Origin: JAXHUH01 sp034211175
GTDB lineage: Bacteria > Actinomycetota > Acidimicrobiia > Acidimicrobiales > CAIXPF01
Length of the DNA stretch: 35,053 nucleotides
Reading direction: 5' to 3'
Assembly (NCBI GenBank): GCA_034211175.1
Contig: JAXHUH010000109.1
Coordinates: 1 to 35,053 of the forward strand
The notes under the pieces were generated by a model, which was given only the letters and a program-made list of their open reading frames with translations, was not told the origin of the DNA and ran no database searches. Within the stretch, counting starts at the first letter, position 1. Every line of letters begins with the position of its first letter. The position numbers were made by a program, and so were the translations under genes. Of this stretch, positions 1-7,834 are shown one piece after another.

Positions 1-747
1 CACCGGGTGGGGCGCCCCGTTCGTCGCGCTGTCGGCGGCGGCCCACCCGGTGGTCAGCCCGTCGAAGAGCCGGCGGGCATCGGCCCGCAGGGGCAGGACG
101 CCGCCGAGCGCGACCGCGCCGGCGACGATGCCCGACGCGAGGGCACGGGACCGGAACCAGGTGACCAGGTCCGGCTCGCCCCGCTGGTCGGCCTCCCAGG
201 CCAGGAACACGGCGGCGAGGAACGCGCACACCGTCACGGCCAGGACCCCGCCGACCAGCGACGTCGGGTTGAGCCAGCTCGTCCAGTGGTCACCGGCCGC
301 GTCGCCCGGCGGGACCCGCCCGGACGCGACCCCGCCGGCGACGGCCCCGAGGAAGAACGGGGTCACGACCGACGACGAGGAGAAGATGGCGCCGTAGAGG
401 CGCCGGTCGCCGAAGTCGTAGGTCGACTTGCGAAACACGAAGCCCGACCCCCGGGCGATGATGCCGAGCAGCACCAGCCCGAGTGGCACGTACAGGGTCG
501 TCATCAACGACGTGAGCGCCAGCGGGAAGCCGGTCCACAGGTAGACGATGACGAAGATCAGCCAGACGTGGTTGGCCTCCCACACCGGCGCGATCGCCTC
601 CTCGATGAGGTGGCGCCGCCGGCCGGCCTCCCGGCTGGAGCCGGCGACGAGGTCCCAGAACCCGCCGCCGAAGTCGGCACCGCCGAACACGGCGTACGCG
701 ACGACGCCGAACCACACGACGGCGATCACCGCCTGCTCGAGCGTCAT
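1..747 (-). CDS. cydB: Cytochrome bd ubiquinol oxidase subunit II (CydB), 3' end outside window
   Basis: Membrane subunit that pairs with CydA in the quinol-oxidising, O2-reducing terminal oxidase. The 249 visible codons begin MTLEQAVIAVVWFGVVAYAV and contain the family hallmarks: the early GGADFGGGFWDL segment, the EEAIAPVWEANHVWLIF stretch and several hydrophobic helices. No stop codon is reached before base 1, so the protein is truncated by the window edge; CydB is usually about 330-380 residues. The ATG overlaps the cydA stop codon (ATGA), and GGAGG lies just upstream inside the end of cydA, so the two are translationally coupled. cydDC, if present, would lie beyond the left edge. The identification is firm. 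Confidence 0.95.
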   Translation of the reverse strand, partial: MTLEQAVIAVVWFGVVAYAVFGGADFGGGFWDLVAGSSREAGRRRHLIEEAIAPVWEANHVWLIFVIVYLWTGFPLALTSLMTTLYVPLGLVLLGIIARGSGFVFRKSTYDFGDRRLYGAIFSSSSVVTPFFLGAVAGGVASGRVPPGDAAGDHWTSWLNPTSLVGGVLAVTVCAFLAAVFLAWEADQRGEPDLVTWFRSRALASGIVAGAVALGGVLPLRADARRLFDGLTTGWAAADSATNGAPHPV

Positions 748-2165
748 CGGCCGACCTCCGCGGGCTCGTCGGTGGACACGTCGCCGGCCCGGTCGAGGGC
801 CGACGCCGTGCTCGGGTCGTACGGGACGGGGATGTCGTGGCCGGAGGCGCCCTCCCGCCAACGTCTCGCCATCGTGCGCAGCACGCCGGCCGTGCCGACG
901 GTGAGCACGCCGTAGACGACGGTGAGCACGATCAGCGACGCCCAGACGCCGTCGGCCGTGGTCACCGCGTCCTCGCTGCGGAGGATGCCCTGGACGATCC
1001 ACGGCTGGCGCCCGACCTCGGTGACGATCCAGCCGGCCTCGAGGGCGACGGCGGCGGCGGGCCCGGCGAGGACGGTGGCCCGGACCAGCCACGGCTGATC
1101 GAGCACGGGGCGCCCCCGCAGGCGCCGCACGAGGGCCCAGGCGCCGAGGGCGATGAAGCCCGTGCCGATGCCGACCATGATGTCGAACGACCAGTGGACG
1201 AGGTTGGCCGGTGGCTGCTCGTCCTCGGGGACGGCGTCGAGCCCGGTGACGGTGGCGTCCGGGTCCCCGTGGAGCAGGATCGACAAGCCGTTGGGGATCT
1301 CCACCGAGTACCGGCGCTCGCCGTCGATCAGCACCCCGCCGAGACTGAGCGGCGCCCCGTCCTCGGTCTCGGTGAGCAGCTCCATGGCGGCGAGCTTCGC
1401 CGGCTGGTCCTCACCGACGAACACGGCCGAGGTGTGGCCCGACATCGCCTGAAGCGGGGCCACGATGGCCGCGACCGTGAACGGGATGAGGAAGCCGAGC
1501 CGGTGGTGGCGATCGTGGCGGCCCCGCAACCAGCCGACCGCATAGACCGACGCCGTCCCGAAGCCCACGACGAGGAACGCGGCGAGGAACATGTGGACCG
1601 ACTGGGTGATGGCGGCCTCGCTGACGAACGGGGCCCACGGGTCGACGTTCGTGACCTCGCCGTCCGGACCGAGCTCGAAGCCGGTGGGCGACTGCATCCA
1701 CGCGTTCACCGTGATGATGCACCACGTGCCGACGATGCCGGCGAGGCCGATCGGCAACAGCATGAGCGCGTGGAGCCGGGCGGGGAGGCGGTCCCACCCG
1801 TACAGGTAGATGCCGAGGAAGATCGCCTCGGCGAAGAAGGCGACGCCCTCGAGCGTGAACGGCAGGCCGATGACGTCGCCGTAGGGCTCCATCATCCCCG
1901 GCCACAGCATCGCCATCTCGAAGCTGAGCACGGTGCCGGACACGGCGCCGACGGCGAAGAGCACCGCGGCGACCTTGGCCCACCGTCTGGCCAGGCCGAG
2001 GGCGACGGGGTCCCGCCGGCGTATGCCCCGCCAGTGGGCGATGAAGATCACCACGGGGAAGGCGATGCCGAAGCAGGCGATGACGATGTGCCACCCCAGC
2101 GACAGGGCCATCTGGGTCCGTGCCGGGGTGAAGTTGTCGGCTTGCGCGAGAAGCGTGTCGAACAC
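744..2165 (-). CDS. cydA: Cytochrome bd ubiquinol oxidase subunit I (CydA)
   Basis: Haem-bearing subunit of the high-affinity bd oxidase in the cytoplasmic membrane. I chose the GTG start (473 residues) because GGAGG sits 6 nt upstream and the next residues lead directly into the first helix; an upstream ATG at 2267 would add an Arg/Gly/Pro-rich tail atypical of the family. Visible family residues are His26 (GWH), Glu106 in FTLEGVAFF, His191 (SVHMF) and Met330 (IMVGIG), matching the haem ligands and proton-path Glu of CydA. The NAWMQSPTGF and GRQPW signatures are present. The periplasmic Q-loop (about residues 244-322) is of the short type. cydB follows with an ATGA overlap. Identification is firm; the start is probable. 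Confidence 0.96.
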   Translation of the reverse strand: MFDTLLAQADNFTPARTQMALSLGWHIVIACFGIAFPVVIFIAHWRGIRRRDPVALGLARRWAKVAAVLFAVGAVSGTVLSFEMAMLWPGMMEPYGDVIGLPFTLEGVAFFAEAIFLGIYLYGWDRLPARLHALMLLPIGLAGIVGTWCIITVNAWMQSPTGFELGPDGEVTNVDPWAPFVSEAAITQSVHMFLAAFLVVGFGTASVYAVGWLRGRHDRHHRLGFLIPFTVAAIVAPLQAMSGHTSAVFVGEDQPAKLAAMELLTETEDGAPLSLGGVLIDGERRYSVEIPNGLSILLHGDPDATVTGLDAVPEDEQPPANLVHWSFDIMVGIGTGFIALGAWALVRRLRGRPVLDQPWLVRATVLAGPAAAVALEAGWIVTEVGRQPWIVQGILRSEDAVTTADGVWASLIVLTVVYGVLTVGTAGVLRTMARRWREGASGHDIPVPYDPSTASALDRAGDVSTDEPAEVGR

Positions 2166-2493
2166 CGATGCCCTCCGGGGAGGTTGGCCGGCCAGACCGC
2201 TGACCGTGACGTCCGCTTGGCCGGGACGTCCGCTTTGGCCGGGACGTCTGCCATCACGTTTGCGCATGGCAGGCCGCTATCCCAACTCGAACAGAGATAT
2301 ATTGTACGGACTTATCGGCGGTACCGAGCCGACGGTCGCGGCGGTCGGCAGAAGACGGTCGGACCAGAGGGACGCGACCCCGGGTGGGCCCACCTGTCGC
2401 TGGCTAGGGTTCGGTCCGGGGTTGCCCGCCGCGGGGTGCCGGCTCGGGCACGCGAGCGGTCCGAGCCCCCGCCACCCCGAAAGGACCGCACCG
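2166..2493. other. Divergent intergenic region between cydA and the acidic membrane protein gene
   Basis: About 330 bp without a gene. It holds three GACGTC palindromes at 2208, 2225 and 2243 on the cydA side, an AT-rich island at about 2287-2312 (notable in this GC-rich context, and the likely cyd promoter zone), and a TAGGGT at about 2405 that could be the -10 of the rightward gene. I could not assign a convincing -35 for either direction and see no clear Rex- or ArcA-like operator. Confidence 0.4.
2207..2250. repeat. Short tandem repeat with three GACGTC palindromes upstream of cydA
   Basis: The 6-bp palindrome GACGTC occurs at 2208-2213, 2225-2230 and 2243-2248, in a repeated unit of about 17-18 bp (GACGTC-CGCTT-GGCCGG type). 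It lies 43-83 bp upstream of the cydA start codon. It could be an array of regulator-binding half sites or simply a small tandem duplication. Confidence 0.5.
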
Positions 2494-3345
2494 GTGCGCG
2501 ACCCGACGCCCCTCCGCCCGAACCCGCGACGCCGACACCTCGTCGGCCGATCGGCCGTCGTGCTCGGCCTCGCCGCGACCCTCGTCCTCGCCGGCTGGAT
2601 CGACGCGACCGCGGGCGCGAGCGACTTCGCGGCCTCCGACGACGGCTCCTCGGAGGACGGCGACCTCCCGGGTGACCGCGACCTCCCGGACGAGGGGGAC
2701 CTCCGAGGAGACGAGGACGTCCGAGAGGACGGCGACTTCTCGGAGGAGGACCAGGAGGCGCTGTTGGACGGCATCGGCACCGTCCTCCTCGCCCTCGCGG
2801 GTGTGGCCGTGTTCATCGTCGTCGGCGGCGTCGTCGTCCTGATCGTGCGGAGTCGACCCGTCGACGAACCACCGGTCGACGACCTCTACGACGACGCCGA
2901 CAACGAGCCCTACGACACCGTGGCGCCGCAACGGCTGCCCCGGCGAACGCCCGAGGAGGTTGCGGCCGAGCTGGACGACGTCGCGGACCGGGCCCGCCGG
3001 GTCGCCGGGCTCGTCTCGAACGTGATGGACGCTCCCGACGCGTCCACGCTCTCCGACGCGTGGCGCGACCTGCGGGACCACATGGGAGACGTGGAACGTC
3101 GCATCGACGCCGCGCGCGACGCGGAGCCCCACGCCGTGCACGCCGACGAGCTCGACCGCCTCCACCACCACGTCGCCACGCTCGCCGACAGCCTCGAGAC
3201 GTACGTGTCCCTCGTGATGCACCCCGAGGGCACCACCGACCCCGACCGCTACGTGCGGATGGTCGAGGGGTCGATGGAGGCCGTGGGCCACCGCCGCCGG
3301 GTCCTCGAGCGCGCCGCCGTCGACCTGGGGGCGACCGGGCGCTGA
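2494..3345 (+). CDS. Acidic single-pass membrane protein of unknown function
   Basis: Product of 283 residues, not recognised as a named family. The GTG start has AAAGGA 8 nt upstream. Residues about 1-45 look like a signal peptide or first membrane segment (RRRH, then a hydrophobic LVGRSAVVLGLAATLVLAG). Next comes a very acidic low-complexity stretch with repeated GD-L/F-P/R-D units (about 50-85), a strongly hydrophobic helix at about 92-121 followed by RSRP, and a charged helical cytoplasmic part rich in Asp/Arg/His (about 150-283) that may form coiled coils (DVERRIDAARDAE, DELDRLHHHVATL). It is divergent from cydAB and convergent with purH. The two hydrophobic segments place the acidic repeat outside the cell if the first is a cleaved signal. 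No function can be assigned. Confidence 0.75.
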   Translation: MRDPTPLRPNPRRRHLVGRSAVVLGLAATLVLAGWIDATAGASDFAASDDGSSEDGDLPGDRDLPDEGDLRGDEDVREDGDFSEEDQEALLDGIGTVLLALAGVAVFIVVGGVVVLIVRSRPVDEPPVDDLYDDADNEPYDTVAPQRLPRRTPEEVAAELDDVADRARRVAGLVSNVMDAPDASTLSDAWRDLRDHMGDVERRIDAARDAEPHAVHADELDRLHHHVATLADSLETYVSLVMHPEGTTDPDRYVRMVEGSMEAVGHRRRVLERAAVDLGATGR

Positions 3346-3384
3346 CCCGCGGGCCCGGCCGCCGACCGGGCCCGGGTGCGGGTC
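3344..3384. terminator. Bidirectional hairpin terminator between convergent genes
   Basis: The arms GGGCCCGG (3351-3358) and CCGGGCCC (3366-3373) pair perfectly around a 7-nt loop. An outer stem GACCCGC (3344-3350) / GCGGGTC (3378-3384) is separated by a 4-nt bulge. The stem overlaps both stop codons of the convergent genes. There is no T tract, which is usual for terminators in high-GC actinobacteria. Confidence 0.65.
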
Positions 3385-4915
3385 AGTGGCGGAAGTGGCG
3401 CTCGCCGGTGAAGACCATGGTCATGCCCTGCTCGTTGGCCGCCTCGATGACCTCGTCGTCGCGGATCGAGCCGCCGGGCTGGATCACCGCGGTCGCCCCC
3501 GCCTGCGCGGCGGCGTCGAGGCCGTCGCGGAACGGGAAGAACGCGTCCGACGAGCACGCGCCGCCGACCGCCCGGCCGGCGGCCTTCTCGGCGGCCACGC
3601 GGCCGGCGTCGACCCGATTCTGCTGCCCGCAGCCGATGCCGACGGCCTGACCGTCCTTGACCAGCACGATGGCGTTGGAGGTGACCCCGGCGATGAGGCG
3701 CCACGCGAACGTCAGGTCGGCCCACTCGGCGTCGGTCGGCTGGCGCTCGGTCACCACCCGCCAGCCGTCGCGCCCGGCGATGAGCCGGTCCGCGGTCTGC
3801 ACGAGCAGGCCGCCGGAGATCGTGCGGATCGTGAGCGGATCGATCGACGGCGCCGGCGCCTCGAGCACCCGCAGGTTCTTCTTCGAGGTGAGGACCTCGA
3901 GGGCGCCCGGCTCGTAGGCGGGTGCGATGACGACCTCGGTGAAGATGGGCTTGAGCTCGTTGGCGAGGTCGACGGGCATCGGCCGGTTGAGCGCCACGAT
4001 GCCGCCGAACGCCGAGACCTCGTCGCCGGCGTGGGCGCGACGCCACGCCTCGGTGATGTCGCCGGCGGTGGCCGCGCCACAGGGGTTGGCGTGCTTGATC
4101 ACCACCGCGGTGGGCTCGTCGCCCAGCTCGTGCGCCAGGCGCCAGGCGGCGTCGGCGTCGTACACGTTGAGGTACGACATGGCCTTGCCGCCGTGCTGGG
4201 TGGCATGGTCCCACCAGCTGTCGGCGCCGGCGGTGCGGTAGCGGGCCCCGACCTGGTGGGGGTTCTCGCCGTAGCGGAGGACGTCGGCCCGCTCGGCGGC
4301 GACGTGGAGGGTCGGGGGGAGCGCGGCCTCGGCGGCGAGGGTGGGATCGGCGGTGATGTCGGGATCGGTCGCGTCGAGCCAGTTCACGATGGCCGCGTCG
4401 TAGGCGGCCGTGTGGGCGAACGCGGCCCGGGCCAGGCGACGCCTCGTCCGTGCGGAGACCACCCCGTCGGCCTGCAGCTCCTCGACGACGACCGCGTAGT
4501 CGGCCGGATCGACGACGACGCCGACGTGGGCGTGGTTCTTCGCCGCGGCCCGCACCAGGGTCGGCCCGCCGATGTCGATGAGCTCGATGCCGGGGTCGGT
4601 GCTGAACGGGTAGAGGTTGCCGACGACGAGGTCGATCGGCGCGATGTCGTGGGCCTCGAGGTCGGCGACGTGGGTTGGGTCGTCGCGGTCGGCGAGGATC
4701 CCGCCGTGGACCTTCGGGTGGAGGGTGACCACCCGGTGGCCCAGCATGGCCCCGAACCCGGTGAGGTCGGCGACGTCGGTGACCGGGACCCCGGCGTCGG
4801 CCAGGGCCCGGGCCGTGCCCCCGCTCGAGATCAGGTCCCAGCCGAGATCGGCCAGCTGACGGCCGAGGTCGACGATCCCGGACTTGTCGTACACGGACAG
4901 CAACGCGCGAGGCAC
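3383..4915 (-). CDS. purH: Bifunctional AICAR transformylase / IMP cyclohydrolase (PurH)
   Basis: Catalyses the last two steps of purine synthesis: formylation of AICAR with 10-formyl-THF, then cyclisation to IMP. The 510-residue length matches the family. The N-terminal MGS-like cyclohydrolase domain (about 1-130) has SVYDKSGI, SSGGTAR and HPKVHGGIL; the C-terminal transformylase domain contains RYGENPHQ and Lys274-His275 in IKHANPCGA, the conserved catalytic pair. The GTG start is supported by a TACGGT box 7 nt upstream, fitting a leaderless transcript; a GGAGGG lies too far away (13 nt) to serve as a normal ribosome site. purN is not adjacent. It is divergent from an unknown gene. Identification is firm. 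Confidence 0.97.
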   Translation of the reverse strand: MPRALLSVYDKSGIVDLGRQLADLGWDLISSGGTARALADAGVPVTDVADLTGFGAMLGHRVVTLHPKVHGGILADRDDPTHVADLEAHDIAPIDLVVGNLYPFSTDPGIELIDIGGPTLVRAAAKNHAHVGVVVDPADYAVVVEELQADGVVSARTRRRLARAAFAHTAAYDAAIVNWLDATDPDITADPTLAAEAALPPTLHVAAERADVLRYGENPHQVGARYRTAGADSWWDHATQHGGKAMSYLNVYDADAAWRLAHELGDEPTAVVIKHANPCGAATAGDITEAWRRAHAGDEVSAFGGIVALNRPMPVDLANELKPIFTEVVIAPAYEPGALEVLTSKKNLRVLEAPAPSIDPLTIRTISGGLLVQTADRLIAGRDGWRVVTERQPTDAEWADLTFAWRLIAGVTSNAIVLVKDGQAVGIGCGQQNRVDAGRVAAEKAAGRAVGGACSSDAFFPFRDGLDAAAQAGATAVIQPGGSIRDDEVIEAANEQGMTMVFTGERHFRH

Positions 4916-4922
4916 GTACGAG

Positions 4923-4928
4923 ACCGTA
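4923..4928 (-). promoter_or_regulatory. Candidate -10 box (TACGGT) of purH, leaderless
   Basis: On the minus strand TACGGT ends 7 nt before the GTG start of purH, so transcription would begin at or next to the start codon. No clear -35 is visible. Confidence 0.45.
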
Positions 4929-5116
4929 CCCTCCGCCGCCCCACCGCACGCGACCCCGATCCGGCGCCGGACGACGGTTGGCTGCCGGAACGGAGGCAGT
5001 GCCGACGTAGCAGCCGAACACCACACAACCGATGACCTCCGCCCCTGGACGGCGGCCGGCGATCGGCGCTCACTCGCGCCAGACCGGGCCGACTCGCCCA
5101 GAAGGAGGGACCCACC

Positions 5117-5764
5117 GTGCACCCGACCTGCACCGCCGAACGCAACAAGCTGCTGTCAGACCTGTACGTGGTCCGCGTGCCGTTCGAGATCGAAGCGAAC
5201 AGCGACAGCCAGACGGTGATCGCGTCACAGAGCGGCATCGACATCATCCTCCGCACGCGGCTCAACTACCCGATCGAACGCGTGCACATCACGCAGGGGG
5301 ACGACGACCTCGGCGACCACGACGTCATCGTTGCGAGGCAACACGAGTTCGCGGTGATCTCCCACGATCAGGAGTGGATCAGCCGCACGGACTCGCTCAT
5401 GGTCGACGATCCGCTCGACAACGACGCCGGCGCACCGGTCGTCCTCGACGTCCCTCAGCCGTACCAGCCCGGTGAGGAGGTTCCGCTCGCGAGCTGGGTT
5501 CTCTGCCGAACCGACGTCGGCAACGTCGTGCGACCGGCTGCCGCCCGGCCGTGGGCTGCGCCGCACATCCTCGCTGCGGATGGCACAGCGATGTACTTCG
5601 ATCGACCGCTCAGCTCATCGGTGTCCATGCGGACGACGCCACTCGAACCGCGCACGAGGCCCTGGGACTCGATCTTCTACGCGCGAGGCCTGGTGATGGT
5701 TCTCCGGCCGAAGCCGCATTGGCCGGTGATCAGCGATCTCCTCGACCGGATGAAGGCCGGCTGA
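5117..5764 (+). CDS. Hypothetical protein, unrecognised family
   Basis: Product of 215 residues, not recognised. The GTG start is preceded by a canonical AAGGAGG with 8 nt spacing. The protein appears soluble: no signal peptide or membrane helix. It begins with a Cys-containing MHPTCTAERNKLL segment, has a mixed alpha/beta-looking middle and a C-terminal WPVISDLLDRM helix. Codon use looks slightly less biased towards G/C in third positions than in its neighbours (for example several GTT, GCT and CGA codons), which could mean more recent arrival or low expression. It is divergent from purH and ends 12 bp from the convergent amidase gene. No function is proposed. Confidence 0.75.
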   Translation: MHPTCTAERNKLLSDLYVVRVPFEIEANSDSQTVIASQSGIDIILRTRLNYPIERVHITQGDDDLGDHDVIVARQHEFAVISHDQEWISRTDSLMVDDPLDNDAGAPVVLDVPQPYQPGEEVPLASWVLCRTDVGNVVRPAAARPWAAPHILAADGTAMYFDRPLSSSVSMRTTPLEPRTRPWDSIFYARGLVMVLRPKPHWPVISDLLDRMKAG

Positions 5765-5776
5765 GTCACTCGACGC

Positions 5777-6847
5777 CTACTCGAGCGGGGGGTCGGTGCA
5801 GCCGGAGGCGCCGCCGCCCGGACCGGCGGGGGTGGTGCGGGGGTAGGGCTCGGTGAAGCCGGTGCCGGGGTCGTCGGTGGTGAAGAAGCGGACGACCGTG
5901 TCGGTGATGGCCTGCGCCTCGGCCTCGATCGCCTCCGGGCGGCGCAGGAGCGCCTCCTCCTCGGGCTGGGAGACGAACAGCGCCTCCGACAGGACCGCAG
6001 GGACGCCGGCGGTGCGGCGCAGGACGCCGTAGTAGTCGCCGCCCGAGCTGGCGAGGCGGTACTTGGCGCCGGCGTCGGTGTCGGCCGACCACGCCACGTC
6101 GAACGGCTCCAGGGCCGCCACCAGCTCCTCCCACAGCAGCCCGGCCAGACGCTTCGAGTCCTCCGAGGCGATCTGGTAGTACGTCTCGCTCCCCGGACCG
6201 GGCCACGCCTCGTCGGGCTCGGCGTTGTGGTGGACCGAGATGAAGACCCCGGCGTCGAGCCGGTTTGCGATCTCCGCCCGGGTCGCCAGCGTCATCCGCA
6301 GGTCGGTCGTGCGGGTGAGGACCACCGAGAAGCCCAGGTCCCGCAACTGGCGGGCGGCGGCCTCGGAGACCTCGAGGTTGACCTGCTTCTCCTCGAGACC
6401 GGTCGGGCCGACGGCACCGAGCTCGTCACCGCCGTGGCCCGGGTCGAGCACCACGTGCGCGGCCCGGACGGGCTCGCCGCCGGTGACGGTGGCCGCGACC
6501 CCGCACGGGGTCTCCACCTGCCAGGCGCCGGCCTCACCACCGGTGACCGGCACGACGACCCCGGTCGGGGTGACGAGCGCACCCACCGGCCGGTCCTCGT
6601 CGAGCGGCGGCACCGCGATGGTGGACGTCGTCGTCGGAGGCACAGTCGTCGCCCCTGCGGTCGTCGCCGTCTGCTCCGACGACTCGGCCACGGCAGTGGT
6701 CGTGGTCTCGGCGCCGGACGGAGCGGGCGCCTGGTTCGTCACGGTGACCTCGGCGGCGTCGTCGCCGACGGACGAGCAGCCGGCCGCGCCAGTGAGTGCG
6801 ACGACGAGAACGGCGGCGGCGCGGACGCGAAGCAGGCGGCGACCCAT
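5777..6847 (-). CDS. N-acetylmuramoyl-L-alanine amidase (Amidase_3), lipoprotein
   Basis: Zinc hydrolase that cuts the bond between MurNAc and L-Ala in peptidoglycan, acting outside the membrane. Starting at the ATG (356 residues; a GTG 12 nt upstream is an alternative), the protein has a lipoprotein signal ending in TGAAGC with Cys24. A Thr/Ala/Pro-rich linker (about 35-85) leads to the amidase domain from about residue 130. Zinc-ligand residues are visible: His138 (LDPGHGG), Glu153 (EEKQVNL) and His206 (SVHHNA); Glu288 (LSEALF) matches the catalytic Glu. The tail is Gly/Pro-rich. It follows sucD by 66 bp on the same strand. TAGGGT 10 nt before the ATG could be a -10 giving a very short leader. 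The family is clear; which cell-wall process it serves is not. Confidence 0.9.
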   Translation of the reverse strand: MGRRLLRVRAAAVLVVALTGAAGCSSVGDDAAEVTVTNQAPAPSGAETTTTAVAESSEQTATTAGATTVPPTTTSTIAVPPLDEDRPVGALVTPTGVVVPVTGGEAGAWQVETPCGVAATVTGGEPVRAAHVVLDPGHGGDELGAVGPTGLEEKQVNLEVSEAAARQLRDLGFSVVLTRTTDLRMTLATRAEIANRLDAGVFISVHHNAEPDEAWPGPGSETYYQIASEDSKRLAGLLWEELVAALEPFDVAWSADTDAGAKYRLASSGGDYYGVLRRTAGVPAVLSEALFVSQPEEEALLRRPEAIEAEAQAITDTVVRFFTTDDPGTGFTEPYPRTTPAGPGGGASGCTDPPLE

Positions 6848-6913
6848 GGGAGTGAACACCCTAGGGTCGCCGCCTGCCGTTGCGTGCTCCGCGGCGCGCT
6901 GCCGCCGATCAGG

Positions 6914-7798
6914 TCAGAGCCCGGCGACGATCTCCGCCATCAGCTCGCCGGCCTCGGTCGGGTTGGTCCCGACCTTGGCGCCGGCGTCGCGCAGGGCGCT
7001 CATCTTGGCGTCGGCCGTGCCCTTGCCGCCCGAGACGATGGCGCCGGCGTGGCCCATCTTCTTGCCGGGAGGCGCGGTCACGCCGGCCACGTAGGCGGCG
7101 ACCGGCTTCGACATGTTGTTGGCGATGAACTCGGCGGCCTCCTCCTCGGCCGACCCGCCGATCTCGCCGATCATCATCACGGCCTTGGTCTCGGGGTCGG
7201 CTTCGAAGCGCTCCAGGCAGTCGATGAACGTCGTGCCCGGCACCGGGTCGCCGCCGATGCCCACGCAGGTGGTGACGCCGATGTCCTTCTGCTTGAGCTC
7301 GTAGAGCGCCTGGTAGGTGAGCGTGCCGGAGCGGCTCACGATCCCGACCGGCCCGCCCTCCTTGGCGATGTGGCCGGCGGTGATGCCGATGTTGCACTTG
7401 CCGGGGGAGATGATCCCGGGGCAGTTCGGCCCGAGCAGCTGCACGTTCGGGAAGTCGCGCTGCAGCTTGTTGTAGAACCAGGCCTCGTCCTGGGCGGGCA
7501 CGCCCTCGGTGATGACCACGATGAACTCGATGCCGCCCTCGGCGGCCTCCATCACGGCGCCCTTCACACCCGGCGCAGGGATGAAGATGCACGACGCGGT
7601 GGCGCCGGTGGCCTCGACGGCCTCGCCCACCGAGGCGTAGATCGGCACGCCGTCCACGTCGGTGCCGGCCTTCTTCGGGTGGGTGCCGGCCACGACCTGG
7701 GTGCCGTACTCACGGTTGCGCATGCCGTAGAAGCGGCCCTGCGACCCGGTCAGGCCCTGGTAGACGACCTTGGTGTTCTCGTCGACGAAGATGCTCAC
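6914..7798 (-). CDS. sucD: Succinyl-CoA synthetase (ADP/GDP-forming) alpha subunit
   Basis: TCA-cycle enzyme subunit that binds CoA and carries the phosphohistidine. The 294-residue protein shows the CoA-binding Rossmann fold at the N-terminus (LTGSQGRFYG), GPNCPGIISPG and IVSRSGTLTYQ, and the active-site His250 in MGHAGAIVSGG. The GTG start has GAGGAA 9 nt upstream. It lies 36 bp downstream of sucC, so the two form one operon. All expected motifs are intact. Confidence 0.97.
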   Translation of the reverse strand: MSIFVDENTKVVYQGLTGSQGRFYGMRNREYGTQVVAGTHPKKAGTDVDGVPIYASVGEAVEATGATASCIFIPAPGVKGAVMEAAEGGIEFIVVITEGVPAQDEAWFYNKLQRDFPNVQLLGPNCPGIISPGKCNIGITAGHIAKEGGPVGIVSRSGTLTYQALYELKQKDIGVTTCVGIGGDPVPGTTFIDCLERFEADPETKAVMMIGEIGGSAEEEAAEFIANNMSKPVAAYVAGVTAPPGKKMGHAGAIVSGGKGTADAKMSALRDAGAKVGTNPTEAGELMAEIVAGL

Positions 7799-7834
7799 GT
7801 CGGTTCGTTCCTCGATCTTCTCTGCGGAGGCGGG

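Noticed and set aside
2286..2312. AT-rich segment before cydA as a Rex-type operator
   Set aside because: No TTGTGA-like inverted repeat with the required spacing is present; kept only as a probable promoter zone.
837..2675. Long plus-strand open frame opposite cydA
   Set aside because: Composition typical of a shadow frame; CydA on the minus strand has all haem ligands in place.
6848..6913. Hairpin between sucD and the amidase gene as a terminator
   Set aside because: Only a 5-bp GCGGC/GCCGC stem can be drawn, which is expected by chance in such GC-rich sequence.
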